DNA of 64,000 nt from Carposina sasakii. Taxonomy: Eukaryota; Arthropoda; Insecta; Lepidoptera; Carposinidae. Position 1 is the first letter of the stretch, and the number at the start of each line of letters is the position of its first letter. The position numbers and the translations under genes were made by a program. The stretch is from positions 4,650,001 to 4,714,000 of the forward strand of contig CP053152.1 of assembly GCA_014607495.2 (NCBI GenBank), in the 5' to 3' direction. Shown piece after piece: positions 35,414 through 47,578 of this stretch. The notes under the pieces are model-generated. The model saw only the letters and a program-made list of their open reading frames with translations, was not told the DNA's origin and made no database searches.

Positions 35414-35530
35414 CTAGCTGTTGCCCGTGACTTCGTACACGTGGACTACAGAATATAAACTATGTCCTTTTTCGTACTTTCAAGTATATGCGAAGTGCAG
35501 AAAATTGGCTAAGTAAAGTAACAAATAAAC
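35414..35530 (-). mobile_element. Helitron 3' fragment
   Basis: Minus-strand end CACGTGTACGAAGTCACGGG then CAACAGCTAG|T at 35414-35417, a diverged relative of the GACGAAGTCGCGGGC terminus. 5' part not recognised. Confidence 0.5.
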
Positions 35531-35917
35531 AAACTTACTTTCAAATTTATAATTTAAGTTGGGGTCTTTCTTTTTAAGTGAAATTGTATTAAACATACGA
35601 TATAGAATTTGGCATGTACAATGGCCAAGGGCAAAACTTAATTATACTGTCACGTGACAGAATATACAAGGCTATTATATAAATCAAATTAAATCAAGGT
35701 AAATACATTAATGACCTACACGGCATTTGCGGAAAAGATTGAAAGTTCCTATCAAAGACCTTTCGTAGCTCCTTTGGCTTACCTATTTCATGGTTCTCGA
35801 AATAATAATTAGGTACCCATTTTTATAAGGTATTCATCTAAAGTTAATGTGACACAGTAACTAGCGCTGTCGTGATTTCAGTAGGCGGATCCTTACAATT
35901 AATTTATACTACTTATA

Positions 35918-36278
35918 CAGGGTGTTTTTCCATGCCACCCTTAACGAAGGGTACGTACTCTATAGATCAAATAAACTAAGTTTATGCCAAAAAAATGCGG
36001 GGAAACAAAGTAATAAAAAAAAAATTACTTAATCGGGCGAAATTTATAGTATCCAGTGTTTATGCTAGTTTTTTCATAGACAGATATTAATTATTACTTG
36101 TAAAAAAATAAGAGACTATGTGCATTTATGCAGAAAAACGTAGTCTATTTACTTAACTTTGGACCGTAATATCTTGGGAACCAGACACTTCCCAGGTATG
36201 CTTCCATGGAGAAAAATGATTGTGATGATGAGGAGATTCCGTAGTTTTCGGGAACTTTGACGACCAAAAATCACCCTG
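35918..36278. mobile_element. MITE with CAGGGTG ends and TA duplication
   Basis: TA|CAGGGTGTTTTTCC ... AAAAATCACCCTG|TA. Inverted CAGGGTG termini and TA flanks fit a Tc1/mariner-type MITE. A partial copy at 58515-58780 shares GTTTATGCTAG, CCAGACACTTCCCAG and GAGGAGATTCCGTAG. Confidence 0.72.
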
Positions 36279-37794
36279 TATATTATTTACCTAGCAATTA
36301 ATTTCTGAATAACAATTTACTAATCAATAAGTTTACAAACCAAATGTTTAATTCTAATATCGTCAAGCTAAGTGAATTATAATATCTAACGCCATCTATG
36401 ATTTTAGCCGGGAAATGCGAGGAAAACTATATAAATAGCACGCATTTGTGTGGAAAAGTGGAACCTTCGGAGGTTTTCTACTGGGACGCTGGATGGCGGC
36501 CGTTGCGCCTCCTATTTGTGAAAATTATTTTTATAGTTTTTCACTCTGTTTACCGTTTTGTTGAGTTTTTTTGAGTTTGATAATAATTATTAAATAAATT
36601 AGGTATAATTTGTAACGAAATTTTAACTTAAGATACTTGTATTTAAAATTTAGAACTTGTTCAGCTGTAACACAATAGGCATTTCATTTGTAAATAAAAT
36701 TTTCCTTTCCTTACAATTTATAGCATTGAAAAAGCTTTCGATTTTAAAATAAATGAACTCCCTAAAGGAGAGTTTTGGAAAATTTTCAAGAGCGTGGATT
36801 ATGCATGGTTCATTGCTCTGGTTTCATGGGAATATACAATTTGTAAATAAAATTATTTTAAATGGCTTTTAACCCTGTGTATAACTTGTACCAATTTGAA
36901 AACAGGTGTAAACATAACTTAGAAACACTTCTCATTTGATTTGTTACTCTCTAGATGATCCCAAGATGCACCTCGTAGGCTCTTACATGATTAAGCTTCT
37001 ATTTATACCATATTTTGAGCGATGACATCTTTTGAAATTAAATTTTAATTGAAATATCTAAGATCAAAACACACAACTAATTACAATTTACAAAAAATAA
37101 CAATAAGAAAATTTTATAGATATAAGCACGCCATTGTACATTTCTCCTAGACTATGTACTAAACTTGTCATATTTTTTCTTCTTTATTTTTTACTCGTAA
37201 ATTATCATCTCAAGTTTTCCAACTGTGTCCTTAGAAATGTTGCGAGTTATTCGCTGGGGATCCACTTTTAGGGAATTGGTTTCGTTCTTTAGATCTTCTT
37301 ACATTGTTATTTGCGGGAAAATTCACGGTTGCGGATTCCCATTTCCATTTTATTTTATACATGTGTTGATATAGATATTTAACGATTTTCCTACTTGGTA
37401 ACGTAGGTCCCGTTGACTCTTTTAACACCTGACAAAAAACACATGTCATGTTCCAGTTATGATATTATTGCGATGTGTAATTTAACCGGTTTTCCAAAGG
37501 CATGTTAACGTTAATTTAGGTTTTGCCTTATCAGTTAAAAGCCAGCTAAGTTGACGGTCAGCAGTTAGATAGGTTAATTATTTTGTATTCTGTGTCTAAG
37601 TAGAATATGAATAGATTATGGCGGCCATTGAATTTAAAGACATTATTCTAGCCTTGTAGGTATTCGTAATAAATTACTTTGTACTAACGAAACAAGAAAA
37701 TTCGTCATAGACGGATGGATACAAATTACGAGTATATTTCGCCTGGAGAAAATATAACAATAAGATTTTAAGTACATATATCTAAAATCTAAGA
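36279..37794. other. No supported gene; one TATA-like site
   Basis: CTATATAAATAGCACG near 36427-36442 looks like a TATA box, followed by a GC-richer patch to 36520, but no coding exon follows. The remainder is AT-rich. The ORF at 37231-37449 (-) is unsupported. Confidence 0.4.
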
Positions 37795-38141
37795 TCCATC
37801 TATATACCTACATATAATAAAAATGTAATGGGTCGCTGGCTGTACATGGAAGATATATGAGAAAAAATATTATAGGAGACCTTTATCAACGCAATAGTAC
37901 CCAAAACAAAGATTTTTGGATTTTTTTCTGTTTGTTGGTTTGTTTATTTGTCTGTGCGTTTGTGCACGCTAATCTCAGAAACGGCTGAACCGATTTCGAT
38001 GCAGTTTTCAGGAATATATTGTGACAGACCCCACTTAACATACTTTAGGCTACTTTTTATCCCGGGATTTTTTTCATCCCGGATAATTTCGAGATTGTTT
38101 TTCCTGTAGTCCAAGCGGACGGAGTCGCGGGCGTCCATTAG
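37795..38141 (+). mobile_element. Non-autonomous Helitron (family 2)
   Basis: A|TCCATCTATATACCTACAT ... GCGGACGGAGTCGCGGGCGT then CCATTAG|T (terminal CTAG mutated to TTAG). The internal ATCTCAGAAACGGCTGAACC and TTTTTATCCCGGGA are shared with 45063-45292, 47247-47578 and 54356-54806. Confidence 0.82.
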
Positions 38142-39249
38142 TTTCTGAATACAAATGAAAACTCGCAGTTTTAAAACTATAGTCGAGGGAATTGTAAATG
38201 AAGTTGTAAACTTAGCAACGAAGTAGGAACTACCAAGAAAATTGGCGCAATTCTCATACGAGTTAACACGTAATATATTGGTAGGTTTGAATCAGGCTTT
38301 ACTATAGCCAGAGTTTTGGCTGGCATTTTTCCAAATATGATATACATATCAATTTATTCAGCCCTAAATGTAAATTGCTAAGCATGCTGCAGTATTGGGA
38401 GCAGTTTTAGTGAGAAAAATGGAATGATAGGTTTATTATACTTAGGTAGTTACCCAAATCTGCTTTCGTTATTTACTTTAACGATTTAATTAACCTTGTT
38501 TCGTCATCGTGTCACTTCTGAATTTCTTTGAATATATTTTTAACTTCCGATTGAAAGATTTCTAATTCATACTAAATATAGAAATATTCAATTATGATTG
38601 CATATAAGAAAATGGGTACTTTTGTTTCCCTTTTATAATTATGAAACATAGGTATCTTGATAGCGATAGCTTTCTCATTCCATTAGGTACCTAAAATAGG
38701 TGAAATGTCACCAAGTACCTTGCCAATCTCTTGGAAATTGACCATCAGATAATTGCCTCTGCCTAACTGTTTATTAACTTCCCTGCTTTGTTTGTTTGCT
38801 GTTCACTAATGGACTTGCTTTTTGTTAATGCTATAGGTAGTCAGAAGTAGGTAAAAAGTAATATTTTTACGAACGTATACACGCTAAGTAAGAATCTAGT
38901 TTATTTATCTCGTAATACCTCGCATTTTTAAAATTAAATAATCAATTTAATATTACCTATCTAACTAAAGATTAAATAAGTAAATTATAACTTTATAAAC
39001 ATTGACGTGATTTTAAGATTTTATCAAGATATCTCTAAAAAAATATTATTATTCTCTATAAAAATCCTGTTGGTAAATAAAGAAGTGCCAACTATCTACA
39101 TTGGTATTTATTTAGTCCACTTTATATGTAGATATATGTAAACGAAGTGTTACTTACTCAGTGGATATATGTATTTGGTTTGATTGGATCTTATCGATAT
39201 GTAACTAGTCTAAAAGATTTTAATCCATGCGTGACCACTATTTAACATT
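38142..39249. other. No recognisable feature
   Basis: AT-rich intergenic DNA with no ORF or repeat structure that I can support. Confidence 0.5.
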
Positions 39250-39359
39250 ATAAAATTATTAATAAAGAAATGGAAAAAATTCTTCACCCGAGTGGGAATC
39301 GAACCCACGATCACTGCATACCGTGCCAGCCGCTCTAACCACTGAGCTACCGGGTCAAT
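39250..39359 (-). mobile_element. Monomeric tRNA-SINE
   Basis: Minus-strand AATTGACCCGGTAGCTCAGT ... GTGGGTTCGATTCCCACTCG ... TTATTAATAATTTTAT. Flanked by TATTTAACATT at 39239-39249 and 39360-39370. A-box GTAGCTCAGTGG and B-box intact, so this copy keeps the best pol III promoter of the family in the window. Confidence 0.88.
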
Positions 39360-39370
39360 TATTTAACATT

Positions 39371-40923
39371 CTAGACACTGATTGCGTCACAACCAGAGTA
39401 GGTTCCTAAGTATTTTATTTCTCGACGAGTCAGTATAGTATACAGTAAAGTGTCACGTCCCTGATCTAGTACAAAGGAAGTCCTAGTGGCCCGACATCCG
39501 GGAATGAATGGCAATGGCGATGGCTCAGTCTCGAGAGAAATAGGCAGTATTACATAGTTTTAAAGATCGAAGCATACATAGGGGCATACAGACAACGGGA
39601 AGCAACTTTGTTTTATAACATGTAGTGATACGAGTAATACTTATTTTACAAACGATTGAATTCGTTCTTAGCTTTTGTTGAATATGTCGGTTTTAATTTG
39701 TTAGTGGTTTCATTGCTTTATTTTCTCGTATTTTTCTCATAGCTGTTAGAGAATATTTTTCATAAGTATACCAATAATGGCTTTTACAACTTCACTAATT
39801 TCCCACTGAAAATAACGAAACATTAAGAGCCATTTGTATTCGGAAAGTTGATGTTTAGCCACTTCGGTTCGGCAACTTAAGAAGTTAGAAGTTTTTCTGT
39901 AAATGTCCCACTTCGGCAATTAATATTTGGTACCTAAATGTTTGTAGTGTGTAGTTACCCTATATAAATATTGTCAAAGTTTTTGTTTTTATATTTACTG
40001 TAGATATGAATGTTAGGTAGGTGAAGGAATATAAAATTTAATATTATAGTTGGTAAATTATATACTTTTTTTAGTAAGAGACCTATTGTAACTCTAGAGT
40101 CTAGTCACTCTAGTGTAGGTATTTAGTTTAATGTCCATCCTAGTAGGGCTAATGTTTAAATATTTTGCACGTTACAGAAGCTTAAATACGAAATTCAGAA
40201 TGAAACAGAATTTGTCAGATCTTGAAAAAAACTTATTTAATTACGCATTTGCAAGAATACACACTGAAACATCTTTGTTAATTTCATTAACTTAATTAAA
40301 CCCTTTATTCAGGGATTGATAATTACGAGTATCTTTACAATATTGACATTTCTAATGTTTCAAACTGTAAAAGGAAAATAGTTTTGTATTGTGTACCTCT
40401 ATGAAGGTATTAGAAAATAATTCTAGTCTAGTAAAATTCTAGTTCAGATAAAAAACTTAATGGTGTTAATACAAAATAATTTCAGCATTGTTGAAGCTAA
40501 AAATTGCCTTAGATAGACATATATTTGCTGTCAAATGTCAAATGTTTTTAAACAGTGTCTAATTTTGAACGCGGTTTTGTAACAATACCGTCAAAGTTCT
40601 TGCTATATGTGGACAAAAATTATATAGGTAGATCCTCTTACTTCTATCATAATGTATTCAATAGTTTTTAAAACTTGTCTTTTAGAAATGACTTAAATAT
40701 ATATTAGAACTCAGTTTATGTGACGTAGAATAAAGTATGGTCTAAGCTGCAAGTACCACTGTCACCAACTCTCAGTGCGCACGCTGGCACTTCAATAAAT
40801 ATATTATTAGTAAGAAACTGCACTGGAAAGCTAATAGTTTATTGCGACAGCTCTGGAGACTCGGAACTAGTGCTTTTAAGCTGATTACTATAAATTAATT
40901 ATCTTGCATAAACATTTAACTAG
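39371..40923. other. No gene; one repeat fragment
   Basis: 39552-39628 repeats the AAAGATCGAAGCATACATAG...TTTTATAACATGT block of 6679-6888. The DNA upstream of 40924 may hold regulatory sequence for the candidate promoter there (for example CTCTCAGTGCGC near 40770). Confidence 0.45.
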
Positions 40924-41014
40924 TATAAATACGGGTTTTTACTAAGAGAATTACTTGGCCTTACTTGCTCCAAAGAGTTGGTTGCCGTGCAGCGGTTGAA
41001 GTGTAAAGGTGAGT
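40924..41014 (+). promoter_or_regulatory. Candidate TATA promoter, non-coding first exon and splice donor
   Basis: TATAAATA at 40924-40931 is followed about 30 bp on by a plausible start region (~40955). A short leader without ATG ends AGTGTAAAG|GTGAGTG (exon end 41008). TATA, about 55-nt leader exon and consensus donor is the layout of many insect hormone-regulated and cuticle genes. No coding exon is confirmed downstream; the exon-like segment at 55858-55933 is on the same strand. Confidence 0.35.
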
Positions 41015-42069
41015 GTTTATTGCTACTTAGGTACTATTTAAATTAAAAATCTATACGTAAACGGACAAATCTTTCTTTCCTTCCAATGCGTATGTACTAA
41101 AATATGTGCGTAAAATAAAAATATGTCATAAAAATATATTTAACTTAATTTTTTTCGAAATATAAATTAGATTATTTCTACATTTTCGTATCAATTGTAC
41201 TTAGTATATAGGTAGTAATGTATGGCTGAATTTTGTATTCGAAAAAAGAAAAGATTTTCTTTTCCAAATACCATGTTCCCTGATTAGTTCTGATAAATAG
41301 ACGCTCTACTTTGTAAAGTGCTTTTACTAGTACATTATTGAACTTCCTTTTATTCATCATATTCATATGTTTCTTCTGAGAATGTATCAGGCAAAACATC
41401 CTAGAGTGTTAGATTATTTATAGTTTCTAAGAAATTGTGATGAATACCTAATGGTATTTGGAATACCTATTATTCATACCATAGTAAGTATACTCCATTA
41501 TTATTGAGTATCGAACGCACTGAAGTAGATACCTACAGTTTAACTGATGTTAATGAATGAGGAAACCAATTAATTTGCTGAACATACATCATTGTTTGGA
41601 TTCAATGTTGCTTTTGAACCAACTAATGGACCAATTGTTGGCCCTCGATACATAAACCATTATCCAAAGGAAAAGTTACTTCGGTCCTAATGGGAAAAGT
41701 TTGCGAGATTATAAAGTTGGTCTATGGGTGATAAAGACAATTTAATTGCCTTGGATGGATATTTTAAAACGTTTAATTTCTTATTTCGTTGATGTTCTTA
41801 ATAAATGTAATTTTTGTTCATGCATCACGGTATCATTTTTTAAGTATGTAGTATATAATTTGTATCTCTGTGTTTGAACACCAACCATTTCTGCGTACTT
41901 ATTCTCTACACACGTAATACTAACGAATTTTAAAAGGACAATGGTTCCCGATTGCGCCGATTCTGACGTTTGAGTGAGAAGGGTCTCGAAAACCTATATA
42001 ACTCCATAGGTATATGGCTTAGTTCGCATATTCTAGGTAAACCTGGGTACGTGAGATATGTCACCATAA
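41015..42069. other. No recognisable feature
   Basis: Possible intron of the 40924 unit; otherwise AT-rich DNA with no supported ORF. Confidence 0.4.
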
Positions 42070-42938
42070 TAGTCTTGGGCGTACTAGTTCACAACAGGGA
42101 GCGTTCAGTTTAGTTCGCCGCTCCTAAACGAACTAGGTCGTTCTTCTAGTACGTTAGTTCATCAGTTCCTAGCTCGAACTAGACCGATCCTATCACATCG
42201 TTCGCTAGTTTTAATACGGTTCCTGCAACATGCGACAATATTTATGGAATAATTTTACCCTCTAAAAATTGCAAAAACTTCTTAATTAATGAATATTCAT
42301 AAAAATATTGGTGTAATAAAATAACCGTTTACCTATATTTTTCGCCTTTTATATGTTTAGCTGTCCCGTGCGTGAAGATCTTAGTTCTGTCGACGTCAAT
42401 CTCGTTAATTCGCCCCGAACTAACATACTACGAAATGGGGAATGAAGGAGCTAGTTCGCGTAGTTCACCTGTAGGAGCGCTCTTTTGACCCATTTTTTTT
42501 TTGTTTAGTTTATCCCGAAGGAAAGGCAAGGGGAACTAAGCCCATGCAGCCATTGTCTTTAGTAAATGATTTCTGAATTTATAATGGATGATAATGATGA
42601 TGATGAATGGAAACATTGGGAAAATCCTCAAGAACAAGTGTAAAGTTAGTCAAAATGAAAAATAATTGCAGAAACAACTTACATGGGCCCATGAAGAGAT
42701 CGTATTCCGGCTAAAGTTTTACTCAGCTTACCTGTGTATAAAACCATGCACACGCACTAGATTCACATCACAAGTAATCAAAATATAACTTATCTACCAG
42801 AAAACATCACTTTACGTACACATGCAAGCCATTTACAAATAATTTTTGATTTTCACAAGAAAATTACACCCGTTCCCTTCCAGCTTTTCCCGCCGAATCC
42901 TCTTTTGACCCAGTTCGTTCGCGAACTACACAAGACTG
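42070..42938. mobile_element. hAT-type MITE interrupted by a retroposon
   Basis: Ends TAGTCTTGGGCGTACTAGTT and (inverted) CAGTCTTGTGTAGTTCGCG are flanked by a perfect 8-bp duplication CACCATAA at 42062-42069 and 42939-42946. The interior repeats AGTTCG/CGAACT words in both orientations. Removing the nested retroposon (42493-42899 plus one duplication) leaves about 449 bp. Confidence 0.82.
42493..42899 (-). mobile_element. Poly(A) retroposon nested in the hAT MITE
   Basis: 13-bp duplication CTCTTTTGACCCA at 42480-42492 and 42900-42912. The + strand begins with a T run, i.e. a poly(A) tail on the minus strand. Inside, TTTATCCCGAAGGAAAGGC and GTTAGTCAAAATGAAAAA are shared with Helitron A (34505-34690) and, in part, Helitron B (51275-51390). 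No ORF. Confidence 0.82.
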
Positions 42939-45062
42939 CACCATAATTACTTATTATATAATTTACTATCCGTCACCCTACTTACAAGGTTTACTCATAC
43001 TTTGTTATTTTGCATACTCTTTGAATCTAGAGGCCACGATTTTTTCCGCGATGTTGTCGATAGATTTATAAAACGCATGTTTCTTTACAAATAATTTTAA
43101 AGTCGAAAAAATATGGTAAAATTTAGTCCATTTTTTAACGGTTTTACAGATCGTTGATCATATTAGAAGAAACGTTCAGAATACAATTGATTTACTAATG
43201 TAATTGTATTTGACAAAATAAGAGAGTAGAGCCTACCCATAGAATAATGACCCCCTTATTATTCTATGAGCCTACCTTTGTTTGACATACAATGTTTGTA
43301 TGCTCAACTACCTAGCAAGCAACTACTAAGATTTGAGCTAAATCCAAGTTTTCCATGTTGTTTCTTTGCTTTAAATTCCGCAACTTTCAAACTCGCCGAT
43401 TTTAATTATCGACTTCTAAAAGTTGAGGGAGGAAAGAAGGAATTTGGTCAGTAGTGGAGTATTATTATAGGTAAAAGTTGTAGTTACAGAACAACAAACG
43501 AAACTAATGTGAACCAAACATAACTTACTGCTTATGACAATGATAAAACTACGAGTTGCATTCCACGTTATAGTATTTATTAAAGATTACACAGACCCAT
43601 ATTTAATTTTATGTATTACATCCGATTAGGATAGGCTGACGTAGCCTTCTATATATATTGAACATTTAAAAAATTGTCGTAGTACGCCTAAATATATATA
43701 TCTATAGTAGTGATAAACAAATTATACTGTACATTACAATTGTAGAATAGTTATAATCGTACTGAGAAAATTTGTGATGTTTATTGTGGAAAGGTCTGAG
43801 TATCTATCTATAGTATAAGTATGCCCAGATTTACAGCTAATTTCTATATCTTGAGAGATTTTTTGTATATCTTAGATTTAATCTTAAATTGTTTTCATAT
43901 AAAATTTCAAATCAGGAATTAAAAAATCCGAGTTTCTTTTGATCTCTCGTATTGAAATTGGCTGTTAAATGACGAATGTTTACTAGTGACACCACTAACA
44001 TTATCAGAAATAGAATGCTACTTGCCTTGAAGATGAATTTACGCAGGTGACGAAACGTTAACTGCACTATTTTCAATAACTATAGCATTCCTATTCACCT
44101 ATAATCACCCTTACGTAAGGCACAAGACGCAAGTTATAGTCCTGCACTATTCCTGTATGTGACAAAATAAACGTTACATTGTCTAAGAAAGTTGCTAAAT
44201 GGTGCATTCCCTTCGGAGTTATTTGGCTATCAACACAGTCTTTGCTCTATTTTTCTTAAAATAACAGTGTGATCTGTGTTGCGGACATCCGTATACATCC
44301 GTATATAGGGACCGTATATATTGGTATGTCTATAATAATACATGTATTGTAAGCATTATGTAGTTACAGTATTATTGTAAAATTTTGTATAGTAACCTCT
44401 CTAATTAAACCATTCTTGTTATAAGTAAAAAATTTATTTGAGCTAAATACTTTTTGAGTACATTTTATTACTAAAACAACACACAAGCAACGTCGCTATA
44501 GATATGCTACCGCTATATTATCAATCCCTTTCTTTATCTGTCCGGGTAATCTTTCATTTATAAAGTTTTCTTTTGACCGAGCAAAAATAACCTGTAACTT
44601 CCATGTTAAGAAATACATATCCTGTGGGACACACGCGAATACATCATGCAAATAAATGCTTGCAGATTCGTAAACAGAAACTGTCAACTCAGTCGAAGTT
44701 TAGTACCCAATAGGGATAGGGCAGATAAGCACGCCATTGCACATTTCTCCTCTACCTATGTAATTTATGTCTATAAAGAATAAGAAAGAAAAAAGCTACC
44801 TAAATGTTGGTACTTGATCATTTTACTAAGTAGGTATACCTACATTACATGGATATTAGATAGTAAAAACTATTATAAAATGTTTTCATTCAACTTCACT
44901 TCACTATCAGACATTCATTCGTGAAAGTTAACACAGACAATAATTTTACATACATACATATAATCATGCCTTTATCCCTTACGGGGTAGGCAGAGCACCA
45001 AGGGTAATTTTAATGTGACGAAATATTATTTTGACTAATTAATGTTATGTAATATTGATTAA
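42939..45062. other. No gene; SINE-tail fragment at 44949-45006
   Basis: 44949-45006 on the minus strand carries CTCTGCCTACCCCGTAAGGG and the GATTATATGTATGTATG tail. The frames at 43266-43454 and 44496-44687 lack support. A TAATAATAAGG/CTTATTATTC duplication occurs near 43245-43268. Confidence 0.45.
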
Positions 45063-45292
45063 CTAGTGGACGCCCGCAACTCCGTTCGCGTGGACTGCAG
45101 AAAAAATAAAATGTCGATATTATCCGGGATAAAAACATTTTCCCGGGATAAAAAGTAGCCTATATGTTAAGTGGGACCTGTCGCAACATATTTCTGAAAA
45201 CTGCATCGAAATCGGTTGAGCCGTTTCTGAGATTAGCATGCACAAACATCGATCCGTTACAATTTTAATATATTTGTATATAGATAGATAGA
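45063..45292 (-). mobile_element. Non-autonomous Helitron (family 2)
   Basis: Minus: A|TCTATCTATCTATATACAAA ... CACGCGAACGGAGTTGCGGG then CGTCCACTAG|T. About 100 bp shorter than 37795-38141 through loss of the CAACGCAATAGTACCCAAAA part. Confidence 0.83.
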
Positions 45293-46237
45293 TTAATGTT
45301 CTGTAATATTGATTAATTAATGTTCTGTAATTTTGATGAATTATTGTTATGTAACTATTTACTAAAACAAAAGGGTAGCTCTCCTTCCCAATAAAGCAAA
45401 ACTACATGCATATCTACATTTGTTCTACAACCAATCAAAACTCTAACTATACTTATAGCCTCAACCCTATAAAAATAACGGGTAGTAGTATATCTTATAT
45501 TATTGTCTGTTGTCACCAGGAACCCTTCCACTCGAGCGGACCCAGGCTCAAAGCCTGTGACCTTTACGGCCACCCGCTTGGATGCCGCTAAGAAATTACT
45601 GAAGATTATTAAGTCTTTGGGTTTCATTTATAAACATGGGAAGTGATTACTTTATCCTTTTCCGCGAGGATAGGTAATGGTGTTTACGTGAAGTGGGTCT
45701 CACGGAAGGGTGGTAAAAAGAAAAGAGATACGTCGGTTGTTTTGTATTTGATGCATGATATGCATGATAGATTAGAATTTATCTAGTAGCCGTTAATATT
45801 GTCAGTCAGTGCTTAATGTAATATTAAGCATACCTATCTTCATACTTCATATTCTGTTTTTCTATTAGTTTTTCTATTAATGCTTTGTTAGGCATTTTTC
45901 TGGTCGCCTCTGTTGTTCCTGGCTCACAGGATTTGCAGAGGCGGGAATGAGTGGTGGGCCAATCCCGGTGAATTTATCTACGGGATAGATTCTGTAGCGA
46001 ATAAATTTTAATATGTATGGTGCTACTAATAAAGCATGTTTTAAGTTGCACCAACTTTGACAACACAATGTTTGGAATAACTGTTAATCTAGTAAATTTG
46101 AATATTTATGCCAGTTATTTAAAAAAAATTCAAAGCTGTAACAATACTATCTACGTCAGCGAGTCTACGTCATCGCGCGCCGACGCATCAAACACGTTAC
46201 CCACACTACGAGACTCCTATATAAAGGCGGCTGCTTG
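45293..46237. other. No supported gene; retroelement-like ORF fragment
   Basis: Minus frame 45355-45627 contains VTGFEPGSARVEGFLVTTDN, a low-complexity-free stretch that looks like a piece of a dispersed repeat rather than a host exon. The opposite strand is also open, so coding sense is uncertain. Confidence 0.3.
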
Positions 46238-46274
46238 CTCTTCAGGCTACTATCATGTCATTCAAAAAAAAAAA
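46238..46274 (+). mobile_element. Extremely truncated LINE family X copy
   Basis: Only CTTCAGGCTACTATCATGTC and a short poly(A) run remain, matching the 3' terminus at 23600-23645. A TATATAAA just upstream (46219-46226) is probably coincidental. Confidence 0.55.
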
Positions 46275-46304
46275 CCACTAAATTCATTCGATTTCGAATT
46301 TTGC

Positions 46305-46565
46305 CCTACCGCAGTTGTTTCGAGGGTTCTTTAGCGGTGGGTTTTCCAGGAACCCTTAGTAGGTAGAGTCTAAAGTAGGACGCTGCTGGGCATCGACCCT
46401 ACCAGCCAAGTTTAGTCCACCAAGCGACAAAACCCCAGCCGTATCTGGGGTTCACTGGTCGCGTAGGTTTAAACCATTCGGTTGTGCGCCTTCAGCGCAC
46501 ACCAAGTAGCCCGGTGAAGATGACAAATCCCTTCAGGCTATCATCAGTTTATAATAAAAAAAAAA
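46305..46565 (+). mobile_element. LINE family X 3' end
   Basis: Collinear with 23349-23645: TTTCGAGGGTTCTTTAGCGG, AACCCTTAGTAGGTAGAG, GTGCGCCTTCAGCGCACACC, CCCTTCAGGCTATCATCA and a poly(A) run at 46555-46565. Confidence 0.72.
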
Positions 46566-46697
46566 CATTCGATAGCCAGCCGGCACCGAGTGCGATAGCC
46601 CCGCAGTCCACTCTGGTGTCCAGTACTGGTTGAGGAATGCAATAGCTCCGCAGTCCATTCCAAGAACCACGAATAAGATTAGTACATAAGTACTTAC

Positions 46698-46775
46698 CAT
46701 GTGCTTATATACTTTATGTAACATGTAAACATACTCTCGACCACGGGGCTTTCTCTTTTCATCAGCCAACATCAT
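46698..46775 (-). CDS. Candidate exon ending at a consensus donor
   Basis: Minus ATG at 46775 (preceded in frame by TAA) opens 26 codons, MMLADEKRKPRGREYVYMLH then KVYKHM, and reaches CACATG|GTAAGTACT (phase 0). Positively charged, no low complexity. Reading past the donor gives an imperfect tandem duplication and then a stop at 46533, so the exon reading is preferable. No homology recognised; chance remains possible. Confidence 0.28.
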
Positions 46776-47149
46776 TTAGATATGAAAGTAAGCCTCACCT
46801 GCAGGTTATTAAAATATGAATTTTCAATAAATTTCCACAAAGTCGCGTGATCAAATCAATTTTTGACGTATAATTTCATTTTAAATTGGAATATTTTATC
46901 TCTTTACGATCATGAATGAACACGATTTTTGACAATTATTTGAGTGGAGCGTTAATAATAGCTTTTAAAATACGATCACTTTGTACCTCAGCTTTATGTT
47001 AGATAGGTATTTTCACTGCCGGAACTTCGCTTGCCTAAACAACTACAATTCACACCTTGTTATCCCTTTTTAGGTCCAAAAATACTAAAGACGTAATATT
47101 GTCTGGAATTCCCTTATAATGGCATTCTCTACTATTTTTATTTTAGACT
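46776..47149. other. No recognisable feature
   Basis: AT-rich intergenic DNA. Confidence 0.5.
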
Positions 47150-47246
47150 AGGGATCCGCCCCGGCTTTGCACGGGTATAATGCCCTTTCACATGGCAAAG
47201 TCGTGGGTCTGCAGTCCACGCAGACGGAGTCGCAGGCGGCCACTAG
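47150..47246 (+). mobile_element. Helitron 3' fragment abutting a second Helitron
   Basis: Begins GGATCCGCCCCGGCTTTGCA and ends GACGGAGTCGCAGGCGGCCACTAG (CTAG at 47243-47246). The next base starts the TC of the Helitron at 47247. Confidence 0.65.
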
Positions 47247-47578
47247 TCTATCTATACATATAATAAAAATGTTACGGATCGCTGTCTGTACATGGAAGAT
47301 ATATAAGAAAAAATATTATAGAATACCTTTATCAACGCAATAGTACCCAAAACAATGATTTTTTGAGTTTTTGTCTGTTTGTCGGTTTGTCTGTGCGTTT
47401 GGGCACGCTAATCTCAGAAAAGACTGAACCGATTCGATGCAGTTTTCAGGAATATATTGTGACAGGTCCAACTTAACATATAGGCTACTTTTTATCCCGG
47501 GAAAATGTTTTTATCCCGGATAATTTCGAAATTGTTTTTTCTGTAGTCTACGCGGTCGGAGTCGCGGGCGTCCACTAG
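47247..47578 (+). mobile_element. Non-autonomous Helitron (family 2)
   Basis: TCTATCTATACATATAATAA ... GGTCGGAGTCGCGGGCGTCC then ACTAG|T. Complete; shares AACGCAATAGTACCCAAAAC with 37795-38141. It starts exactly where the preceding Helitron ends. Confidence 0.86.

Noticed and set aside
46219..46226. TATA box before a transcription unit
   Set aside because: TATATAAA lies just before LINE 3' debris; no leader exon or donor follows.
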